From JAOUEA01 sp963810915 (GTDB lineage: Bacteria > Actinomycetota > UBA4738 > HRBIN12), in contig CAWEPH010000005.1 in assembly GCA_963810915.1 (NCBI GenBank), positions 363,002-427,001 of the forward strand: DNA of 64,000 bases. Direction: 5' to 3'. This document shows positions 46,195 through 54,568 of the stretch, piece after piece. The position numbers and the translations under genes were made by a program. The notes beneath the pieces are model-generated. The model ran no database searches. It was not told where the DNA came from and worked only from the letters and a program-made list of their open reading frames with translations. Each line of letters opens with the position of its first letter. Position 1 is the stretch's first letter.

Positions 46195-47283
46195 TCACAG
46201 TGGATGGGCGGGCACCGTCGTGAACCCTAGCCCCATCGCGCGGATGCCGCGGATGATGGCGGGCAGAGCCTTGATCGTGTGGGCGGCGTCGCCGCCACCG
46301 TCGTGGAGCAGGACGATGGATCCGGGCGCCACATGCTTCAGCACGCGCTTCGTGATCTCCCTGGCGCTGAGGTTCGAGCGCCAATCCTGCGGATCCACGC
46401 TCCAGAGCACCACGCGCATCCCCTGACGGCGAGCCTCCTGTACGACGTCGTCATCGTAGCTTCCTCCCGGGGGTCGGAACAGGGTCGGGCTCACACCCAC
46501 CGATGTCAACGCGTCCTTCGCGTCTCCGATCTCCGCCGAGATCCGATGCTCGGTGAGGTCGGCGAGCGCGGGCGATACCGGGTGATCGAAGGAGTGGTCG
46601 CCGATCGGGTAGCCGGCCGCGGCCACGGCACGCGCGACCCCCGGATACCGCTGCACGAGGTAACCCACCATGAAGAATGTGGCCGGAACGTGGAACCGCC
46701 TCAATACGGCCATGACGTGCTGGGTGTCCACGGGCCACGGGCCGTCGTCGAAGGTGAGGGCCACCTCGCGTGGAGCGCGGCCACGACCCCGCGAGACGTC
46801 GCTGACGGACACGAGGTCCCCGGAGACGCGGCCGGTCACCGTGACCTGCGTCGTCGGGTAGGTATCGAGCGTGCGTTCCGGGTCTCCTACCCGTCGGCCG
46901 GGCAGGCGCCGTGCGACCCGCCGCGTGCCCTCCACCCGGTCTTCCCCGTCGGCGACCGTGACGCGATCCCCGCTCGCGAGCACGGCGCCGTCGGTAGCGA
47001 CATGCCCGTTCAGGAGGATCCGTCCCGGTTCAGCGGACCGATCCAGCACGTCGCCATCCACAGACAGGAGGCGCCCATCCGATGCCGCCAGACGCTCGCT
47101 CGCCACGAGCTCGCCGAGTGTCGTGCCGGGGAGCGCCTCGTGCGCGACGCCGTCCACGCGCACGTGGACGGGAGGGGGTGAAGGGGTGGGCGGGGGCGCG
47201 GAGCCGCCGCAGGCGGCCGGGAGCCCTGCGATCGTCAGAAGCACGACCACGCGGAGGGCGGCGGGGAAGGTGCGGCCGGCCAT
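46195..47283 (-). CDS. Polysaccharide deacetylase lipoprotein
   Basis: This 362-residue exported protein has a lipobox LPAAC (Cys25), a Pro-rich linker, a ubiquitin-like/G5-like N-terminal region (about 40-155: VRVDGVAHEALPGTTLGELVASE, LSVDGDVLDRS, ILLNGHVATDGAVLASGDRVTV) and a NodB domain. NodB motifs are TFDDGP (Asp180-Asp181), HSFDHP (His231, His235), RPPGGSYDDDV, DWRSN and VLLHDGGG. It should remove N- or O-acetyl groups from peptidoglycan or surface polysaccharide. The start is ATG 47283. It is divergent from the DUF3054-like gene with a 20-base gap. Confidence 0.92.
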   Translation of the reverse strand: MAGRTFPAALRVVVLLTIAGLPAACGGSAPPPTPSPPPVHVRVDGVAHEALPGTTLGELVASERLAASDGRLLSVDGDVLDRSAEPGRILLNGHVATDGAVLASGDRVTVADGEDRVEGTRRVARRLPGRRVGDPERTLDTYPTTQVTVTGRVSGDLVSVSDVSRGRGRAPREVALTFDDGPWPVDTQHVMAVLRRFHVPATFFMVGYLVQRYPGVARAVAAAGYPIGDHSFDHPVSPALADLTEHRISAEIGDAKDALTSVGVSPTLFRPPGGSYDDDVVQEARRQGMRVVLWSVDPQDWRSNLSAREITKRVLKHVAPGSIVLLHDGGGDAAHTIKALPAIIRGIRAMGLGFTTVPAHPL

Positions 47284-47303
47284 GGGAAGGACCTCATCTT
47301 GTC

Positions 47304-47747
47304 ATGGATGCCGCGGCCCCGGACCGCTGGGAGAATGCCCTCGTGGCCGATACCCGTTCCGCGCGCGGTCCGATCGTGGTGATGGCTGTGGTCGACGTGC
47401 TCGCCTTGCTCGCGTTCGTCGTGGCAGGGGTGCGATCACATGGGGAAGGGGCGATCGTGGACCACTTCCTGCGCAACGCCGTACCGCTCGTCGTTGCCTG
47501 GCTCGTGTTCGCGATGGTCCTCGGCACCTACCGCCGCCCGGGCTTCGCGACGCTGTGGCGGACCTGGCTCGTTGCGGTCCCCGTCGCCCTCGTGGTCCGC
47601 TCCATCTGGGTGGGCTCGCCCACCGGCGTGGCCTTCCTGACCTTCCTCGCGGTCGCGATGGCGTTCACCGCGCTCTTCCTGGCGATCGGCCGGGGCGTCA
47701 CGACGCTCGTGACGGGTCGAGGCTATCCGGAGCACCGGCGCGCGTGA
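47304..47747 (+). CDS. DUF3054-like membrane protein
   Basis: This 147-residue protein has four hydrophobic segments (about 24-42, 57-76, 83-103, 108-132) with the pattern DVLALLAFVVAGVRSHGE and VAWLVFAMVLGTYRRPG, which matches DUF3054, a family common in actinobacteria and of unknown role. The start is ATG 47304; GTG 47343 is an alternative. The next gene may start at GTG 47744, overlapping this stop. Confidence 0.8.
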   Translation: MDAAAPDRWENALVADTRSARGPIVVMAVVDVLALLAFVVAGVRSHGEGAIVDHFLRNAVPLVVAWLVFAMVLGTYRRPGFATLWRTWLVAVPVALVVRSIWVGSPTGVAFLTFLAVAMAFTALFLAIGRGVTTLVTGRGYPEHRRA

Positions 47748-47761
47748 GATCTGGGCTCGAG

Positions 47762-49264
47762 ATGCCCGATCCGAGCACCGCCAGGAGCTTCTGGCTCGAC
47801 GAGGCGCTCGCGCGCGACCCGGGCGCTGCGTGTCCACCGCTCACCGCTCGCGTCACCGCGGACGTCTGCATCGTGGGCGGCGGCTTCGCCGGGCTGTGGA
47901 CCGCGGTGGAGCTGGCGGAACGCGAGCCGGGGATGCGGATCGTGCTCGTGGAGCGGGACATCTGCGGCGGTGGTGCGAGCGGCCGCAACGGCGGCTTCTT
48001 CGCGTCCTCCTGGTGGGACGCCCCCGCGCTCTGCGGACTCTTCGGGGAGGAGGCGGGCCTCGCGTACGCGACGCTGCTGTCGGACCTGGTGTCCGAGGGC
48101 GAGCGGTGGTGCGAGGACCACGGCGTCGACTGTTGGTTCCATCGTGAGGGCGTCCTGGGGGTCAGCACGGGCGCGTGGCAAGTGGGCGTGGGCGGCACCG
48201 GGCCGGCGGCCTTCCTCGCCGCGCGCGGGCTGGGTGACCGGGCGCCGGCCCGCACCGAGCCGGAGTGCCGAGCGGTGGCGGACTCGCCGCGGTTCCTGGG
48301 CGGGCGCTTCTTCCCGGACGCAGCCGTGGTGCAGCCGGCGCGGCTCGCGCGAGGTCTGCGGCGGGTCGCGCTCGAGCGCGGCGTGCGCATCTTCGAGCGC
48401 ACCGAGGTGAAAGCCTTGGAGCGATCGAGGCCGGCGATCGTGCGCACGCGTCACGGGGCGGTGAAGGCGGACCGGGTCGTGCTCACCACGGGTGCATGGG
48501 CGGCAGGCTGGCGGGACTTCCGCAGGAGCTTCGCCGTGATCGTGGACCACGTCGTGGTGACCGAGCCCATCCCGGAACGGCTCGAGGAGATCGGGTGGAC
48601 CTCGATGATCGGGATCGCCGACGGACGCGACCTGCTCTTCTACCTGCGTCCCACCGATGACGGCCGGATCGCGATCGGGGGCGGGGCCCTCGGGACCGTG
48701 TTCGGGGGCAGGGCGTCAGGGCGCGCGACGACGCACGATCGGCGACTCGCCGAGGTCGCGGCTCGGGGCCTGATGTGGCTCTTCCCGCAGCTCGAAGGGG
48801 TGCGGTTCACGCATGCGTGGGGAGGACCGATCGATCAGACCGCGTCCTTCACCCCGTTCTTCGAGACCCTCCGGCCGGGCAACGTGCATGCCGGTCTCGG
48901 ATTCTCGGGCCATGGGCTCGTCCAGACCATGCTGGGTGGACGCATCCTCAGTTCCCTCGTCCAAGGGGCGGATGATCGGTGGACGGCGCTCCCCGTCGTG
49001 GGCCCGCCGTTCGCGAAGGCACCGCCCGAGCCGTTCCGCTACCCCGTGGTGAGGGCCGCAGGGTGGGCGCTCGAGCGTGGCGACCGGCGTGCGGACGCCG
49101 GGAAGCCCCGCGGGTGGCTGTTCGATGCGATCGGCGGCGCGCCCGACCGTCACCGCGAACGGCTCGCCGCCCGCAGCCCGCGCCGACGTGCGGCCCGACT
49201 CAGTACCGGTCGTCGCGATCCGGAGGGAGCTCGCCCGGCTCGGCCTCGTTCTCCCGGTACTTGA
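47762..49264 (+). CDS. FAD-dependent oxidoreductase (DAO / glycine oxidase-like)
   Basis: This 500-residue flavoprotein has the N-terminal dinucleotide fold VCIVGGGFAGLWTAVELAEREPGMRIVLVERDICGGGASGRNGGFF, followed by the DAO fold to GNVHAGLGFSGHGLVQTMLGGRILSSLV. Such enzymes oxidise secondary amines or D-amino acids (for example gamma-glutamylputrescine or sarcosine). ATG 47762 is the plain start; GTG 47744 would overlap the DUF3054 stop by 4 bases. The C-terminal 40 residues are Arg-rich and run 65 bases into the convergent small gene, so the real C-terminus may be slightly shorter or shifted. It may share amine substrates with the Pot importer 4 kb away. Confidence 0.88.
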   Translation: MPDPSTARSFWLDEALARDPGAACPPLTARVTADVCIVGGGFAGLWTAVELAEREPGMRIVLVERDICGGGASGRNGGFFASSWWDAPALCGLFGEEAGLAYATLLSDLVSEGERWCEDHGVDCWFHREGVLGVSTGAWQVGVGGTGPAAFLAARGLGDRAPARTEPECRAVADSPRFLGGRFFPDAAVVQPARLARGLRRVALERGVRIFERTEVKALERSRPAIVRTRHGAVKADRVVLTTGAWAAGWRDFRRSFAVIVDHVVVTEPIPERLEEIGWTSMIGIADGRDLLFYLRPTDDGRIAIGGGALGTVFGGRASGRATTHDRRLAEVAARGLMWLFPQLEGVRFTHAWGGPIDQTASFTPFFETLRPGNVHAGLGFSGHGLVQTMLGGRILSSLVQGADDRWTALPVVGPPFAKAPPEPFRYPVVRAAGWALERGDRRADAGKPRGWLFDAIGGAPDRHRERLAARSPRRRAARLSTGRRDPEGARPARPRSPGT

Positions 49265-49466
49265 TCACCCGGTACTCCGAGACCTGTTGGTCGTACTGCG
49301 CCGAGATCTTCCGCGCCGAACGCTTCACCGCCCACCAGGCCACGCCGACCAGGATCGCGAAGACCAATAACAGCGTGAACAGCACGATGGCGGTGGCTTT
49401 GAGCACCACCCCGAGGACCCCGAAGAGGGCTGCCAGCACGAGCACGATCAAGATGAAGACGAACAT
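49200..49466 (-). CDS. Small membrane protein (88 aa)
   Basis: Family not recognised. The 88-residue protein opens with two adjoining hydrophobic segments (MFVFILIVLVLAALFGVLGVV and AIVLFTLLLVFAILVGVAWWAV) followed by a charged tail (KRSARKISAQYDQQ and DRDDRY). ATG 49466 is chosen because the membrane segment begins there; TAGGCT lies 10 bases before it (49482-49477), and AGGAG sits between. It overlaps the end of the FAD gene by 65 bases. Confidence 0.7.
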   Translation of the reverse strand: MFVFILIVLVLAALFGVLGVVLKATAIVLFTLLLVFAILVGVAWWAVKRSARKISAQYDQQVSEYRVIKYRENEAEPGELPPDRDDRY

Positions 49467-49474
49467 GTCGGCTC

Positions 49475-50353
49475 CTAGCCTACGACCCGGGGCGCGGAAC
49501 GGACGACGCGTCTGGCGAGCGCCGCGGGATGCTGCAAGGGGAGGTCGTGGATGCCTTCCATCCATGCGATCGTCACCGGGCGACCTCTCGCCGCCTCGCG
49601 CACCCGGCGGACCGCCACCCGCTTCGCCTCGTCCTGCTCGGACGTGTCGGGATCCGCGGTGCGGTGCGCGACGACGGCGAGCAACGGGACGCGGAGCCTC
49701 GGATAGAGCGATAGCGGATCTTGCTCCCAGATGGCATGGAGGATGCGGAAGTGGTTGGCGCGCGACAGGTAGGGGGCGATCGTCCCGTCGGGTCGCACGC
49801 GCATCACCGACATCACGATGTCCTCGACGTCTGGTGTGACGTGGACGGCGTCGGCGAAGAAGGTGCGGACCATGCCGCGGAACTCCGTGGCCGGCATCCC
49901 GATCAACCTCGGCGGTGCGAGCCGCTCTTTCGCGGTGGGCCAGTCCATGTGTTCGCGTAGCGACGTGACGCCTCCGTCCACGAGGACGGCCCCGGCGATC
50001 GCGTGCGGGTGCGTGGCCGCGAGCTCGAGGGCCACCATCGCGCCCCAGGAGTGACCCGCGATCATCGGCCGGCCGAGGCGGGTCGCACGGATCACGGCGC
50101 GGGCATCCGCCACGACGTGGGGGAACCCGTAGCGGCTCTCCGGCTTCCCGCTCCGTCCGTGCCCACGCGCGTCGTAGGTCACGACGCGGAACCGCCGCGC
50201 CAGGTGTGGCAGCATCAGATCCCAGATGTGCTGGCTCGACGCGAGGCCGTGCATCAGCAGGAGCCCGGGCGCGTCGACCGAGGGCGGGTCGAAGGCGCGC
50301 ACGCAGAGGCGGACCCCGCCGTCCCCCGTCACCTCGAGCGCTCGCTCCTGCAT
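49475..50353 (-). CDS. Alpha/beta hydrolase
   Basis: This 292-residue alpha/beta hydrolase has LLLMHGLASSQHIWDLMLPHLA (oxyanion HG), the nucleophile elbow GHSWGAM (Ser102), and His269 in EGIHDLPLQHP. The acid may be Asp in RTADPDTSEQ. A cap region (MDWPTAKERLAPPRLIG) follows strand 6. The substrate is unknown; the shape recalls haloperoxidase- or esterase-like members. ATG 50353 is only 9 bases from the divergent SDR start, with TACCAT on the minus strand (50368-50363) as a possible -10. The small membrane protein starts 8 bases after this stop. Confidence 0.88.
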   Translation of the reverse strand: MQERALEVTGDGGVRLCVRAFDPPSVDAPGLLLMHGLASSQHIWDLMLPHLARRFRVVTYDARGHGRSGKPESRYGFPHVVADARAVIRATRLGRPMIAGHSWGAMVALELAATHPHAIAGAVLVDGGVTSLREHMDWPTAKERLAPPRLIGMPATEFRGMVRTFFADAVHVTPDVEDIVMSVMRVRPDGTIAPYLSRANHFRILHAIWEQDPLSLYPRLRVPLLAVVAHRTADPDTSEQDEAKRVAVRRVREAARGRPVTIAWMEGIHDLPLQHPAALARRVVRSAPRVVG

Positions 50354-50368
50354 ACTGCGCCCATGGTA
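50351..50368. promoter_or_regulatory. Interlocked -10 boxes of divergent hydrolase and SDR genes
   Basis: CATACT (50351-50356) lies 6 bases before the SDR ATG and overlaps the hydrolase start codon. TACCAT on the minus strand (50368-50363) lies 9 bases before the hydrolase ATG and overlaps the SDR start codon. Only 9 bases separate the two ATGs. Confidence 0.45.
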
Positions 50369-51175
50369 GAGGCGTTCCGTTCGCCGTTGGCGCCCGATGC
50401 GAACGCCGGGTCGGTCGCCGTCATCACGGGCGGCGGCACCGGCATCGGGCGCGCCACCGCGCGGGAGCTCGCGCATACCGGCGCCTCCGTCGCGATCTGC
50501 GGCCGCCGTCCCGAACCCCTTGAAGCGGTCCGCGCCGAGCTCGCGGCCACCGGTGCCGAGGTGCTCGCCGTGCCGTGCGATGTGCGCGAGCCCGAGCAGG
50601 TCGCGGCGTTCCTCGACGCCGTGGGCGACCGGTTCGGCGCCGTCGACATCCTGGTGAACAACGCCGGCGGGCAGTTCGCCGCAGCCGCCGAGGACATCGC
50701 GTTGAAGGGGTTCCGCGCCGTGCATCGCCTGAACGTGGACGCACCGTGGCACCTGACGCACGAGGTGGCCGCGCGCTGGATGATCCCGCGCAGGGACGGC
50801 GTCGTGGTGTTCATCGGGTTCAGCCCGCGTCGAGGTATCCCGATGATGGCGCACGCCTCAACGGCGCGCGCCGCGTTGGAGAACATGGCGTCCGCGCTCT
50901 CGAACGAGTGGTCGCGCTACGGCATCCGCACCCTCTGCGTGGCCGCCGGCCTGGTGCAGACCGATGGGGTCCTGCAGTACGGGGGTCAGGCCGTCGTCGA
51001 CGAGTACGCGGGGATGGTGCCGATGCGCCGCGCCGGCCTGCCCGAGGAGGTCGCGGCCACGATCGCGTTCCTGACGTCCTCGGGAGGCGCGTACATCACG
51101 GGATCCACCGTGGTCGTCGACGGGGGAGCCGACGCCTGGGGCCAGGGGACGGCGCCACCCCCGATCGAGCCTTGA
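50363..51175 (+). CDS. SDR oxidoreductase, 2,4-dienoyl-CoA reductase-like, altered catalytic site
   Basis: This 270-residue short-chain dehydrogenase has the cofactor motif TGGGTGIGRATARELA (20-35), Arg in CGRRPEP (NADP-type), VNNAGGQFAAAAEDI and the end YITGSTVVVDGGADAWG. The usual Tyr-x-x-x-Lys is replaced in the aligned place by MMAHASTARAALENM. Peroxisomal-type 2,4-dienoyl-CoA reductases also lack the Tyr and read HAGSAKAA there, so this is close to them but with Arg for the Lys. Activity is therefore uncertain. The start is ATG 50363. It is divergent from the hydrolase. Confidence 0.87.
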   Translation: MVEAFRSPLAPDANAGSVAVITGGGTGIGRATARELAHTGASVAICGRRPEPLEAVRAELAATGAEVLAVPCDVREPEQVAAFLDAVGDRFGAVDILVNNAGGQFAAAAEDIALKGFRAVHRLNVDAPWHLTHEVAARWMIPRRDGVVVFIGFSPRRGIPMMAHASTARAALENMASALSNEWSRYGIRTLCVAAGLVQTDGVLQYGGQAVVDEYAGMVPMRRAGLPEEVAATIAFLTSSGGAYITGSTVVVDGGADAWGQGTAPPPIEP

Positions 51176-51182
51176 CCACGGC

Positions 51183-52394
51183 CTAGGTGGCTTTGCGTGT
51201 CCCGGATCGGCGCGGCGCGAACAACCCAACGATCACGATCCCGAAGGTCGCCAGCACGATGACGCTCATCGCCGCGCGCAGATCGATGGTCTGTGCGATG
51301 TAGCCGAGGAGCGGCGGCGTGAAGATGAACCCGGTGTAGCCGACGGTGGTGACCGCGGCGATCGCGTTGGTGGGATCCTCGTCGATCCCCTCGGTGAGAC
51401 CGAACCCTGCGGGCGCCGCGGCGCTGATCGCGAACCCGAGGAACAGGAAGGCCAGGCCCACCACCCAGGGGTTGCTGGTGGTCACCACCGCGATCCCGGC
51501 GACGGCGGAACCGAACCCCGCTGCCAGGATCGTGGAGCGCAGACCCAGACCGAACAGCACGCGACCCGCGAAGAGCCGGCCGAGGAAGATGGCGCCGGAG
51601 AACGCGATGAACGCGATCGCGGCCGTTGCTGCCGAGGCGGACAGCTGATCGCGCAGGTACAGCCCGCTCCACGTGTCCATCGACCCCTCCACGAGGAACG
51701 CGAAGAGCACGACCAGCGCGGCGACCCACAGGGCCGGGGTCCGGAACAGCGCGGAGATCGAGAAGGCGGTGCTGGTGCCCTGCGGGGCGCGGTCGGTGGG
51801 ACCGGTCCGCGCGTTCCACACGGTGGTCACCATGAGCGCCACGCTCGCGTACGCGAGTCCCCAGCGGAAGTCGAGCCCGGCGGCGATGATGAGCCCGGCC
51901 GCGGCAGCGCCGGTCACCCCGCCGAGTGCGTACGAAGCGTGGAGCCACTGCAACACCGGCTTGTGGGTCGCCACCTCCGCACGTTGCGCGGCGACGTTCA
52001 TGTAGACGTCGATCAGGCCGTTGCCGACGCCCACGAGCATGAACCCGATGAACACGAGCGACGTGGGCAGATAACCGATCGCCACGCTCGCGACCGCAAG
52101 GGTGAGCAAGGAGATCGTCATGGACGAACGGAGCGGGAGCGGTTGCAGGCGCGGAGCGAGGAACAGCATCACCATGACGGCCACGACCGACAGCAGCATG
52201 TAGAGACCGCCCAGTGAGGCATCGCCGATGCCATGGGCCTGCTGGAACTCGTACACGAGGATCACCCAGACGCCCCAGTACTGGCCGAACGACCAGTAGC
52301 CGGCGAGGAGCGGTACGACCGCGGGTCGGCCGGTCGGCGGCGTTGGTTGGCGGGCGATCTCCCCAGGCCGCAGATGCGGTCCGAGTTCATCCAT
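51183..52394 (-). CDS. MFS transporter
   Basis: This 403-residue protein has about 12 hydrophobic segments and a soluble N-terminus of about 25 residues (HLRPGEIARQPTPPTGRP). VGVGNGLIDVYMNVAAQRAE, LHASYALGGVTGAAAAGLII, and SGAIFLGRLFAGRVLFGLG match the fucose-permease/YbjJ-like group of sugar or effector transporters. The substrate is unknown. It is convergent with the SDR gene (7-base gap) and divergent from potA. Confidence 0.88.
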   Translation of the reverse strand: MDELGPHLRPGEIARQPTPPTGRPAVVPLLAGYWSFGQYWGVWVILVYEFQQAHGIGDASLGGLYMLLSVVAVMVMLFLAPRLQPLPLRSSMTISLLTLAVASVAIGYLPTSLVFIGFMLVGVGNGLIDVYMNVAAQRAEVATHKPVLQWLHASYALGGVTGAAAAGLIIAAGLDFRWGLAYASVALMVTTVWNARTGPTDRAPQGTSTAFSISALFRTPALWVAALVVLFAFLVEGSMDTWSGLYLRDQLSASAATAAIAFIAFSGAIFLGRLFAGRVLFGLGLRSTILAAGFGSAVAGIAVVTTSNPWVVGLAFLFLGFAISAAAPAGFGLTEGIDEDPTNAIAAVTTVGYTGFIFTPPLLGYIAQTIDLRAAMSVIVLATFGIVIVGLFAPRRSGTRKAT

Positions 52395-52434
52395 CGCGGC
52401 ATCATCCCACGGCCGTCGCAGCGCGAGCGGACGC

Positions 52435-52465
52435 TTGACCCGAGATGGCCGGCATGGGCTAGACT
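52435..52465 (+). promoter_or_regulatory. potA promoter
   Basis: TTGACC (52435-52440) and TAGACT (52460-52465) are 19 bases apart, and the -10 ends 9 bases before the ATG at 52475, implying a leaderless or near-leaderless mRNA. Confidence 0.5.
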
Positions 52466-52474
52466 CCGCCCACG

Positions 52475-53596
52475 ATGGCAGGGGGCGAGGTGCAACTGGT
52501 CGACCTCGTGAAGCGTTTCGGCGAGTTCACGGCGGTCGCGGGGATCAACCTCGACATGCCATCGGGAGAGTTCTTTTCGCTGCTGGGCCCGTCCGGCTGT
52601 GGGAAGACCACCACGCTTCGCATGATCGCCGGCTTCGAACGCCCGTCGGAGGGCCAGATCCTCCTGGACGGCACGGACATGGCACAGACCCCGCCGCACA
52701 AGCGGAACGTCAACACCGTGTTCCAGAACTATGCGCTCTTCCCGCATCTCACGGTGGAGGAGAACGTCGCGTTCGGCCTGAAGTACCAGAAGGCGACCAA
52801 ACAGGAGACCACTGAGCGGGTGGGCAACGCGCTCGAGCTGGTGGCGTTGGGCGATTTCGGCAAACGCCGTCCGAACCAGCTCTCGGGCGGACAGCAGCAG
52901 CGTGTCGCGCTCGCGCGCGCACTCATCTTGAACCCCGCCGTGCTCCTCCTCGACGAGCCGCTCGGAGCGCTCGACGCCAAGCTGCGCAAGCGCCTCCAGA
53001 TCGAGCTGAAGGCCCTCCAGGAGGAGGTCGGGATCACGTTCATCTACGTGACGCACGATCAGGAGGAGGCCCTCACGATGTCCGACCGCATCGCGGTGAT
53101 GTCCCAGGGTCGCGTGGAACAGGTCGGCCCTCCGAAGGAGATCTACGAGGAGCCGGCCACGGCGTACGTGGCGGACTTCTTGGGGGTGTCCAACCTGATG
53201 GAGGCGACGGCGTCGGGCCCGGGGGAGGGCGGGTGTCGGGTCAAGCTCGGCGATTTCGAGCTCATCGCAGGCCGCGGAGATGCGGACACGACGGGCTCCG
53301 CCAAGATCACGATCCGTCCGGAACGCGTGGACCTGCAGGCCTCGGGCTCCACCGGAGAGAACCGGGTGCCCGGCATGGTGGAGCGGGTCGTCTACGTCGG
53401 CTCGGTCCTCCAGGTGATCGTGCACCTCGCCCCCGGCGAGACGACCCAGGCCTGGATCCAGAACGAGGGCGGCGCGGTGCCGTACGAGTCCGGAACGCCC
53501 GTGACGGTGCATCTCCCGCGCGAGGCGTTGCGGGTCCTCCCCCAGGGAGGAACCGGCCTGAGCGATGAGGACGACGTCGTTCTCGCGGAAGGCTGA
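52475..53596 (+). CDS. potA: Spermidine/putrescine ABC transporter ATP-binding protein
   Basis: This 373-residue ATPase has Walker A GPSGCGKTT (38-46), Q-loop FQNYALFPHLTV, signature LSGGQQQRVALARAL, Walker B VLLLDEPLGALD, switch His in VTHDQEEAL, and a C-terminal TOBE domain (about 275-370: ITIRPERVDL). It powers uptake of polyamines through the permeases at 53636-55551, which are on the opposite strand and convergent with it, so the importer is made from two transcripts. The ATG at 52475 has no ribosome site and fits a leaderless mRNA. Confidence 0.95.
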   Translation: MAGGEVQLVDLVKRFGEFTAVAGINLDMPSGEFFSLLGPSGCGKTTTLRMIAGFERPSEGQILLDGTDMAQTPPHKRNVNTVFQNYALFPHLTVEENVAFGLKYQKATKQETTERVGNALELVALGDFGKRRPNQLSGGQQQRVALARALILNPAVLLLDEPLGALDAKLRKRLQIELKALQEEVGITFIYVTHDQEEALTMSDRIAVMSQGRVEQVGPPKEIYEEPATAYVADFLGVSNLMEATASGPGEGGCRVKLGDFELIAGRGDADTTGSAKITIRPERVDLQASGSTGENRVPGMVERVVYVGSVLQVIVHLAPGETTQAWIQNEGGAVPYESGTPVTVHLPREALRVLPQGGTGLSDEDDVVLAEG

Positions 53597-53635
53597 ACGA
53601 GCCCACCCACGCGTCTCGCCCAGCTGCCCGGGCGC

Positions 53636-54568
53636 TCAGATGCTGACGAATTCCTTCACGCTGGACGTGCCGTCCGAGCGCTGGCCGCGGGTCATGATCC
53701 GGTACACGATCAGCGCGAGGCCGATGGCCGTGAACGTGGCGATCAACATGAACGTGGCGGCGGCGTTGACCGCTGGGGTGGGGGACGAGCGCGCCGCAGA
53801 GTAGATCTTCACCGACAACGGCTGGGTCGCCACCGTGGAAGCGAGATAGTTGACGGTCACGAAATCGTCGATGGTGTCCGCGAACACGATCGCGAAGCTC
53901 GCGAAGATGGCCGGGTAGAGGAGCGGAAACAGGACGCGAGTGATCGCCTGACGCGGTTTCGCCCCCAGGTCCATCGCTGCCTCTTCGTAGAACGGCCCGA
54001 TCGTCAACAATCGAGCCCGGACGATGATCACGGGATAGGACAGCTGGAACGTGATGAGGCCCAGGAGCTGAGCGGTCGTCCCGAGGCCCAGGAACGATTT
54101 CAGCAGGTTCGTGAAGAGCAGCCACAGGGCTACGCCCAGGATGATCTCCGGGAGCACGAACGAGAACAGCATCCCGAAGTTGGCGAATCTCGCGGGGCGT
54201 GTGTGCCAGCGGTCGATGGCGATCGCGAACAGCGTTCCCAACGGGACCGCGATCAACATCGTGATCAGCGAGAGCTTCAGGCTCTGCACGATCGCCTGGC
54301 GCAATGCGGGGTCCTGGAACAACGAGTCGGTGGGGTCCTGCCACCACCATCGGAACGAGAACCCCTGCCAGATGCTGCGGGACCGCCCGTCGTTGAACGA
54401 GAACGCGATCGCGATGAACACGGGCACGATCGACCACGCGATATAGGCCCAGGTGAACGTCCTCAAGAAGACCGGCTTCCGCCAGGGGTTCGTCAGCCAG
54501 TTTCCGGGCGGCTTGGCCGGGGCCTGGAGGCCCATCGCACGCGTGGGGGTCGCCGCGGCGTCGCTCAT
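53636..54568 (-). CDS. potC: Spermidine/putrescine ABC transporter permease PotC
   Basis: This 310-residue inner-membrane permease has six main hydrophobic segments and the EAA loop EEAAMDLGAKPRQAITRVLFPLLYPAIFAS, which contacts the ATPase. Its ending SIVYRIMTRGQ-like tail and length are normal for PotC. Its start overlaps the PotB stop by 4 bases, so PotB and PotC are translated in step. It is third in the potD-potB-potC unit. Confidence 0.94.
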   Translation of the reverse strand: MSDAAATPTRAMGLQAPAKPPGNWLTNPWRKPVFLRTFTWAYIAWSIVPVFIAIAFSFNDGRSRSIWQGFSFRWWWQDPTDSLFQDPALRQAIVQSLKLSLITMLIAVPLGTLFAIAIDRWHTRPARFANFGMLFSFVLPEIILGVALWLLFTNLLKSFLGLGTTAQLLGLITFQLSYPVIIVRARLLTIGPFYEEAAMDLGAKPRQAITRVLFPLLYPAIFASFAIVFADTIDDFVTVNYLASTVATQPLSVKIYSAARSSPTPAVNAAATFMLIATFTAIGLALIVYRIMTRGQRSDGTSSVKEFVSI

